Source: Aquimonas sp002352135 (lineage in GTDB: Bacteria > Pseudomonadota > Gammaproteobacteria > Xanthomonadales > Xanthomonadaceae). Taken from it: 64,000 bases of DNA. Shown one piece after another: positions 59,761 through 64,000 of the stretch; within the stretch, counting starts at the first letter, position 1; each line of letters starts with the position of its first letter. The notes under the pieces were generated by a model that worked only from the letters and a program-made list of their open reading frames with translations, ran no database searches and had not been told where the DNA came from. The DNA lies in the NCBI GenBank assembly GCA_035440755.1, contig DAORND010000004.1, forward strand, positions 1 through 64,000. Reading direction: 5' to 3'. The position numbers were made by a program, and so were the translations under genes.

Positions 59761-59788
59761 CGCGCTACCCGCATTCGCGGGTAGCGCG
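59761..59788. repeat. Isolated REP-like palindrome in the fah-maiA spacer
   Basis: CGCGCTACCCGC (59761-59772) and GCGGGTAGCGCG (59777-59788) are perfect arms around ATTC. The core TACCCGC-ATTC-GCGGGTA is the reverse complement, with one change, of the first hairpin in unit 3 of the array at 27245-27612. So the same repeat family appears dispersed. Confidence 0.6.
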
Positions 59789-59820
59789 AGCAGCGCCGGG
59801 TTGCGTTGGCGCTGGCCTCC

Positions 59821-60807
59821 TCAGTTTCCCGCGCGCTCGATGGACTGCTCGATGGCCCCGAACACGCTCTGGCCTGCGCGGTCGAGCATTTCGATACGCA
59901 CGCGATCACCGAACTTCATGAAGGGTGTACTGGGTTTGCCTTGGGCGATGATTTCCAACATGCGCCGTTCGGCCAGACAGGATGCGCCGCGCGCCTCGTC
60001 CTGATTGGCAACGGTGCCGGAGCCGACCAGCGTGCCCGCGCAGAGCGGACGGGTCTTGGCGGCATGCGCAATCAGTTGGGCAAAGTTGAATTGCATGTCT
60101 TCACCGGCCTCCGGTGCGCCGAACCATTCGCCATTCAGATGGCTGAGCAAGGGCAGATGCACCTTGCTGTCGCGCCACGCGTCGCCCAGTTCATCGGGGG
60201 TGACAAAGACCGGCGACAGCGCGGAACGCGGCTTGGATTGCAGAAAGCCGAATCCCTTGGCGAGTTCGTCAGGAATCAGGTTGCGCAGGGACACGTCGTT
60301 GACCAGTCCAACGAGCTGGATGTGCGCCTCGGCGGCGCTGGCTGACACACCCATTGGCACATCATCGGTGACGACCACGACTTCAGCTTCGAGATCGATG
60401 CCATAGGCTTCATCGGCCACACGTACCGGATCGCGCGGGCCATAGAAGCCTGCGCCAACGGCGTGGTACATCAGTGGGTCGCTGTAGAAACTCTCGGGCA
60501 CGCTCGCGCCGCGCGCGCGACGGACGCGTTCGACGTGCGGCAGATAGGCCGAGCCATCGACGAATTCGTAGGCTCTGGGCAGCGGTGCGGCGAGGGCGTG
60601 CATGTCCAGCGCGAAGGCGTGTGTGCAGTCGCCAGCGTTCAAGGCTTCCGATAGTGCGTTCAGACGCGGCGCGCAGGCTTCCCAGTTTTCCAGTGCGTGC
60701 TGCAGCGTGGGGGCGATGTCGCGGGCGATCACGGCGGTCTGCAGATCACGCGAAACCACGATCAGCGTGCCGTCGCGGCCACCGGCTTTGAGTGAGGCGA
60801 GTTTCAT
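59821..60807 (-). CDS. Fumarylacetoacetate hydrolase (FAH family)
   Basis: A 328-residue enzyme of the bacterial FAH type. Seen: MKLASLKAGGRDGTL at the start, PRAYEFVDGSAYLPHVERVRRARGA, and then the metal-binding core with EAYGIDLEAEVVVVTDD and QLVGLVNDVSLRNL. GTLVGSGTVANQD and PFMKFGDRVRIEM close the fold. It hydrolyses fumarylacetoacetate to fumarate and acetoacetate, ending the homogentisate pathway. It lies 21 bases downstream of hmgA and upstream of maiA on the same strand. Context makes the substrate assignment strong. Confidence 0.92.
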   Translation of the reverse strand: MKLASLKAGGRDGTLIVVSRDLQTAVIARDIAPTLQHALENWEACAPRLNALSEALNAGDCTHAFALDMHALAAPLPRAYEFVDGSAYLPHVERVRRARGASVPESFYSDPLMYHAVGAGFYGPRDPVRVADEAYGIDLEAEVVVVTDDVPMGVSASAAEAHIQLVGLVNDVSLRNLIPDELAKGFGFLQSKPRSALSPVFVTPDELGDAWRDSKVHLPLLSHLNGEWFGAPEAGEDMQFNFAQLIAHAAKTRPLCAGTLVGSGTVANQDEARGASCLAERRMLEIIAQGKPSTPFMKFGDRVRIEMLDRAGQSVFGAIEQSIERAGN

Positions 60808-60828
60808 GACGGTATCGGTCGCTCGGAA

Positions 60829-62127
60829 TCAGGGGCGGGTGGGATCAAAATGTTTGCGCAGGCCGGACCAGCAAGCGGTGTAGCCGCTTTGCCGGTGCGT
60901 GGCGTGTACGGCCTGCAAGGTCGGACGAATGGTGGCGCGACACTCGAACATGAAGGCCATGGTATCGGTCAGGACGTCGGCTTTCGACAGATCGGACGAG
61001 CTCGCCTTCTCGAAGGTCGCCGCGTCCGGGCCGTGCCCGCTCATGGTGTTGTGCAGCGAGCAGCCACCGGGGAGGAATCCGTCGGCTTTGGCGTCGTATT
61101 CACCATGCACCAGCCCCATGAACTCGCTGGCCACATTGCGATGGAACCAGGGCGGACGGAAGGTGTCCTGCGCCACCAGCCAGCGTGGCGGAAAGATCAC
61201 GAAATCCAGATTGCCCACGCCGGCGGTATCGCTGGGCGAGTTCAGCACCAGGAAGATGCTCGGGTCCGGGTGGTCGTAGCTGATCGAGCCGATGGTATTG
61301 AAGCGGCGCAGGTCGTATTTGTATGGCGCGTAGTTGCCATGCCAGGCGACCACGTCCAGCGGCGAATGGCCGATGGGCGCGCGCCAGAGATGGCCCTGAA
61401 ACTTGCACAGCAGGTCGAAGTCGCCTTCCTGATCGACATAGGCGGCCACCGGCGTGAGGAAGTCGCGTGCATTGGCCAGACCGTTGCTGCCAATCGGGCC
61501 GAGATCGGGCAGGCGCAGCAGCGCACCGAAGTTCTCGCAGACATAGCCTCGCGCCGCGCCGTCTGGCAGGCTCACCTGAAAACGGATGCCTCGCGGAATC
61601 ACCGCGATTTCCTGCGGTTCGACCTGCAACACACCGAGCTCTGTGGCGATGCGTAGACGCCCCTGTTGCGGCACGATCAACCATTCGCTGTCGGCGCTGT
61701 AGAAGAAGCGCTCGCGCATGTCGGCGTTGGCCGCATACAGATGGATCCCAATGCCGCTGCCTGCGGCGGGCCCGCCATTGCCGCCCATGCTGAACAGGCC
61801 GTCGATGAAGTCCGTCTCGGGCGAGGGCATCGGCAGCGGGCTCCAGCGCATCTGGTCGGGCGGCACCGGGCCGCTTTGCCAGTCGTTATGGAAGCTCGGA
61901 TGCGCATAAGGCGCGAATTCGCCGTGGATCGCGGCGGGGCGGATTCGGTAGGTCCAGACTCGACGATTTTCCGCACGCGGCGCGGTGAAGGCGGTGCCGG
62001 ATGTCTGCTCGGCATACAGCCCGTAGGCGCAGCGTTGCGGCGAATTGCGCCCTTCCGGGAGGGCACCAGGCAAGGCTTCACTGGCGAAATGGTTGGCGAA
62101 GCCCGTTTGGTAACTCAAGTCACTCAT
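60829..62127 (-). CDS. hmgA: Homogentisate 1,2-dioxygenase
   Basis: A 432-residue iron-dependent ring-cleaving dioxygenase. It starts LSYQTGFANHFASEALPGALP and has GQNSPQ-like GRNSPQRCAYGLYAEQ, as the family does. The iron ligands are in PPWFHRNVASEFMGLVHGEYDAK (His, Glu) and LPGGCSLHNTMSGHGPD (His region). It converts homogentisate to maleylacetoacetate. ATG 62127 is the family start, 19 bases after the hpd stop. Second gene of the tyrosine operon. Confidence 0.96.
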   Translation of the reverse strand: MSDLSYQTGFANHFASEALPGALPEGRNSPQRCAYGLYAEQTSGTAFTAPRAENRRVWTYRIRPAAIHGEFAPYAHPSFHNDWQSGPVPPDQMRWSPLPMPSPETDFIDGLFSMGGNGGPAAGSGIGIHLYAANADMRERFFYSADSEWLIVPQQGRLRIATELGVLQVEPQEIAVIPRGIRFQVSLPDGAARGYVCENFGALLRLPDLGPIGSNGLANARDFLTPVAAYVDQEGDFDLLCKFQGHLWRAPIGHSPLDVVAWHGNYAPYKYDLRRFNTIGSISYDHPDPSIFLVLNSPSDTAGVGNLDFVIFPPRWLVAQDTFRPPWFHRNVASEFMGLVHGEYDAKADGFLPGGCSLHNTMSGHGPDAATFEKASSSDLSKADVLTDTMAFMFECRATIRPTLQAVHATHRQSGYTACWSGLRKHFDPTRP

Positions 62128-62146
62128 GGCTGGGGTCCTGTGGCGT

Positions 62147-63232
62147 TTACAGCACGCCACGCTTCATCTGGTCGCGCTCGATGCTCTCGAACAAGGCTTG
62201 GAAATTGCCTTCCCCAAAGCCCTCGTTGCCTTTGCGCTGGATGATCTCGAAGAAAATCGGGCCGATGCAGTTCTGGGTGAAGATCTGCAGCAGCTTGCGG
62301 GTTTTGGTTTCCGGGTCGGCATCGATCAGGATGCTATTGCGCCGCAGACGGTCGAGATCTTCGCCATGGTTGGGGATGCGCTGATCGACCACATCAAAGT
62401 AGACATCGGGCGTGTCGAGAAACTGCACGCCCGCGCCATGCATAAGCTCCACCGTGCGATAGATGTCGTCGGTGAAGCAGGCGATGTGCTGGATGCCTTC
62501 GCCGTTGTAGGCCTCCAGATACTCGTTGATCTGCGATTTGGGGTCGCTCGACTCATTGAGCGGAATGCGCACGATGCCATCCGGCGCCGTCATCGCCTTG
62601 GACAGCAGACCCGTCTTCGCCCCCTTGATATCGAAGTAACGAATCTCGCGGAAGTTGAACAGGCGTTCGTAATAGTCGGCCCACTTGGCCATGCTTCCGA
62701 CGTAGAGGTTGTGGGTCAGATGGTCGATGAAGCTCAGGCCAAAGCCTTCGGGATGCAGATCGGCACCGTCAATCGGCAGAAAGTCCTGCGCGTAGGCATC
62801 ACCGCGTTCGCCGTAGCGGTCCACCAGATACAGCATGCAATCGCCGATGCCCTTGATGACCGGCATGTCGACCGCGCGTGTGTTCTCGCGAGCGGGCGCT
62901 TCCGCGCCGCGGGCGATCGTTTGTTCGCGCACCCAGAACGCAGGCTTCTGCACGCGGATCGCAAAGCCGCAGGCGCTCGGCCCATGTTTGGCGGCAAAGT
63001 CGGCAGCGAACGAGTCCGGATCTTCATTGATCAGGAAGTTGACCCCGCCCTGCCGATACACGGTAATGGCCCGGGTACGATGGCGCAGCACGGCGCTGAA
63101 GCCGAGCTGCTTGAACAGGGTGTGCAAGTGCTGGGGTTCCGGTGAGGCGAATTCGACGAATTCAAAGCCGTCGATGCCCATCGGGTTGTCGAACGTGGTG
63201 ACCTGCATGCCAGGGTTGGGTTGCGCGCTCAT
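62147..63232 (-). CDS. hpd: 4-hydroxyphenylpyruvate dioxygenase
   Basis: A 361-residue two-module VOC dioxygenase. The iron ligands are His in SFIDHLTHNLY, His in GEGIQHIACFTDDI and Glu in GPIFFEIIQRKGNEGFGEGNF, all present. DNPMGIDGFEFVEFASP is the usual N-terminus. It turns 4-hydroxyphenylpyruvate into homogentisate. AGGAGG lies 7 bases before ATG 63232. First gene of the operon hpd-hmgA-fah-maiA, divergent from a MarR regulator 87 bases away. The homogentisate it makes could also feed pyomelanin formation. Confidence 0.96.
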   Translation of the reverse strand: MSAQPNPGMQVTTFDNPMGIDGFEFVEFASPEPQHLHTLFKQLGFSAVLRHRTRAITVYRQGGVNFLINEDPDSFAADFAAKHGPSACGFAIRVQKPAFWVREQTIARGAEAPARENTRAVDMPVIKGIGDCMLYLVDRYGERGDAYAQDFLPIDGADLHPEGFGLSFIDHLTHNLYVGSMAKWADYYERLFNFREIRYFDIKGAKTGLLSKAMTAPDGIVRIPLNESSDPKSQINEYLEAYNGEGIQHIACFTDDIYRTVELMHGAGVQFLDTPDVYFDVVDQRIPNHGEDLDRLRRNSILIDADPETKTRKLLQIFTQNCIGPIFFEIIQRKGNEGFGEGNFQALFESIERDQMKRGVL

Positions 63233-63283
63233 GGGAACCTCCTGAAGGATGGCAGTGCGTGTGGCGAGTGAATCAGGAGATTA

Positions 63284-63297
63284 GTTTCAGATGAAAC
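63284..63297. promoter_or_regulatory. Palindromic operator candidate between hpd and the MarR gene
   Basis: GTTTCA (63284-63289) and TGAAAC (63292-63297) form a perfect inverted repeat with a 2-base centre. It sits in the 87-base divergent space, 23 bases upstream of the MarR start and 52 bases upstream of hpd. That is where a MarR dimer would control both directions. Confidence 0.6.
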
Positions 63298-63319
63298 CAT
63301 ATGCAAGGTGCAGCGCACG

Positions 63320-63826
63320 ATGAGCGAGATCACGTCCGATTGTCCGCGCGCCGCGCACACCGCGACCGTGCTTGAACTGGAGCATTTCCTGCCTTATCGG
63401 CTGTCCGTGCTTTCCAACCGGATCAGCCAGGCGATTGCACGCATCTATGCCGAGCGGTTCGATCTGTCGATCACCGAATGGCGTTTGATGGCGGTGATGG
63501 GGCGCTATCCCGATCTGACGGCGGCGCAACTGGTTGAGCGTACTGCCATGGACAAAGTGGCGGTCAGTCGTGCCGTGGCGCGTCTGATGGAGTCGGGACG
63601 GGTGATCCGCACGCAGTGCACGCAGGATCGTCGGCGCGCACCGCTGCGTCTGTCCGTCGACGGACAGGTGGTCTACGAGAAGGTCGCGCCACTGGCGCTC
63701 GAATACGAACGCAGTCTGATCGGCAGCCTCACCACCGAACAGTGCGCTGTCCTCGACGCGCTGTTGAAACAGTTGGATACCGCGACGACCTTGGCAGAAA
63801 GCCGTTTGCGGGCGAGTGAGGACTGA
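63320..63826 (+). CDS. MarR family transcriptional regulator (probable regulator of the tyrosine operon)
   Basis: A 168-residue winged-helix protein. YRLSVLSNRISQAIARIYAERFDLSITEWRLMAVMGRYPDLTAAQL leads into the recognition helix (MDKVAVSRAVARLMESGRV) and the wing with QDRRRAPLRLS, followed by the dimerisation helices. MarR proteins bind palindromes as dimers and release them on binding phenolic ligands. Divergent placement next to hpd, with a perfect palindrome between, makes control of homogentisate degradation the natural inference. The start is ATG 63320; an in-frame ATG four codons earlier (63308) is possible. Confidence 0.88.
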   Translation: MSEITSDCPRAAHTATVLELEHFLPYRLSVLSNRISQAIARIYAERFDLSITEWRLMAVMGRYPDLTAAQLVERTAMDKVAVSRAVARLMESGRVIRTQCTQDRRRAPLRLSVDGQVVYEKVAPLALEYERSLIGSLTTEQCAVLDALLKQLDTATTLAESRLRASED

Positions 63827-63914
63827 GAACCGGTGAACAATTCCTGAGCCATGGGCGTTCTGCGACGCCCTCGCTACGGTGTAGGGGCGTCTTTACGCGC
63901 TCTGGGCTGCACGC

Positions 63915-64000
63915 TCAGTCCCGATCACGGAATACGGCCAAGCCACGCAGCAGGTTGAGTGCCTCACCGACAGCGTAATCATCGGCTAGTGTGGCTTTGT
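63915..64000 (-). CDS. C-terminal end of a possible S41-type carboxyl-terminal peptidase
   Basis: The last 28 codons of a leftward gene enter from the right edge and stop at 63915. They read ATLADDYAVGEALNLLRGLAVFRDRD, resembling the short tail helix (DxQLxEALNLLRG) with which many S41 C-terminal processing peptidases end. The evidence is too short to be sure. Confidence 0.35.
   Translation of the reverse strand, partial: KATLADDYAVGEALNLLRGLAVFRDRD

Overview
The window looks like one scaffolded contig (two 100-N gaps, at 6741-6840 and 20758-20857) from a high-GC gammaproteobacterium of the Xanthomonadales/Lysobacterales type. The evidence is gene content and order: ntrX next to trkA, a DUF3426 zinc-ribbon gene before fis and purH, plant-type glutamate-cysteine ligase, metX-metB behind a SAM-I riboswitch, a hpd-hmgA-fah-maiA tyrosine operon, and a large tandem array of chemoreceptors. 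The gaps and several apparent single-base frameshifts fit a draft or metagenome-derived assembly. Genus and family cannot be fixed from this sequence. No rRNA, tRNA, IS element, prophage or CRISPR array was seen.

Layout. 1-6706: potassium uptake regulator trkA (partial), an NtrX-like regulator without the sigma54 loop, a TPR diguanylate cyclase, then a minus-strand surface-polysaccharide pair (O-antigen-ligase-like protein and GT4 glycosyltransferase) followed by a small zinc-finger protein and YceI. 6841-9346: a gap-truncated RutE-like nitroreductase, pirin and an ELM1-family protein. 9455-12382: DUF3426, fis, purH. 12490-16008: a small secreted protein coupled to a di-heme peroxidase-like oxidoreductase, a PLP threonine/serine dehydratase and a DUF998 membrane protein.

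16187-34266 is the centrepiece: six methyl-accepting chemotaxis proteins (MCPs) in the same orientation. They have different sensor ends (Cache, short 2-TM, six-TM His-containing, long 2-TM) and different tails (none, CZB, CZB plus an xWxxF tether). One is frameshifted and one is cut by a gap. A DUF6436-like protein, an outer-membrane-like protein, a TonB-domain protein and a 141-bp tandem palindromic repeat lie among them. No cheA, cheW, cheR or cheB is in the window.

34282-46318: an orphan oppA-oppB pair, gshA, engB, cytochrome c4, dsbA, an EEP-family nuclease/phosphatase, kbl, a secreted PPC-domain protein and hflK-hflC. 46393-48889: the methionine locus, with a palindrome abutting the promoter, a SAM-I riboswitch and translationally coupled metX-metB. 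48920-58969: mixed housekeeping genes (two alpha/beta hydrolases, GNAT, YpfJ, DEAD-box helicase, dinB, VOC, cupin) and gene debris. 58955-63826: the tyrosine/homogentisate degradation operon with a divergent MarR regulator and a perfect palindrome between them. The window ends inside what may be an S41 peptidase gene.

The observations most worth following are the double control of metXB (operator plus riboswitch), the chemoreceptor array with its single tethered member and its putative metal- or gas-sensing six-TM receptor, the NtrX that has lost its sigma54 contact loop, and the palindromic 141-bp repeats.
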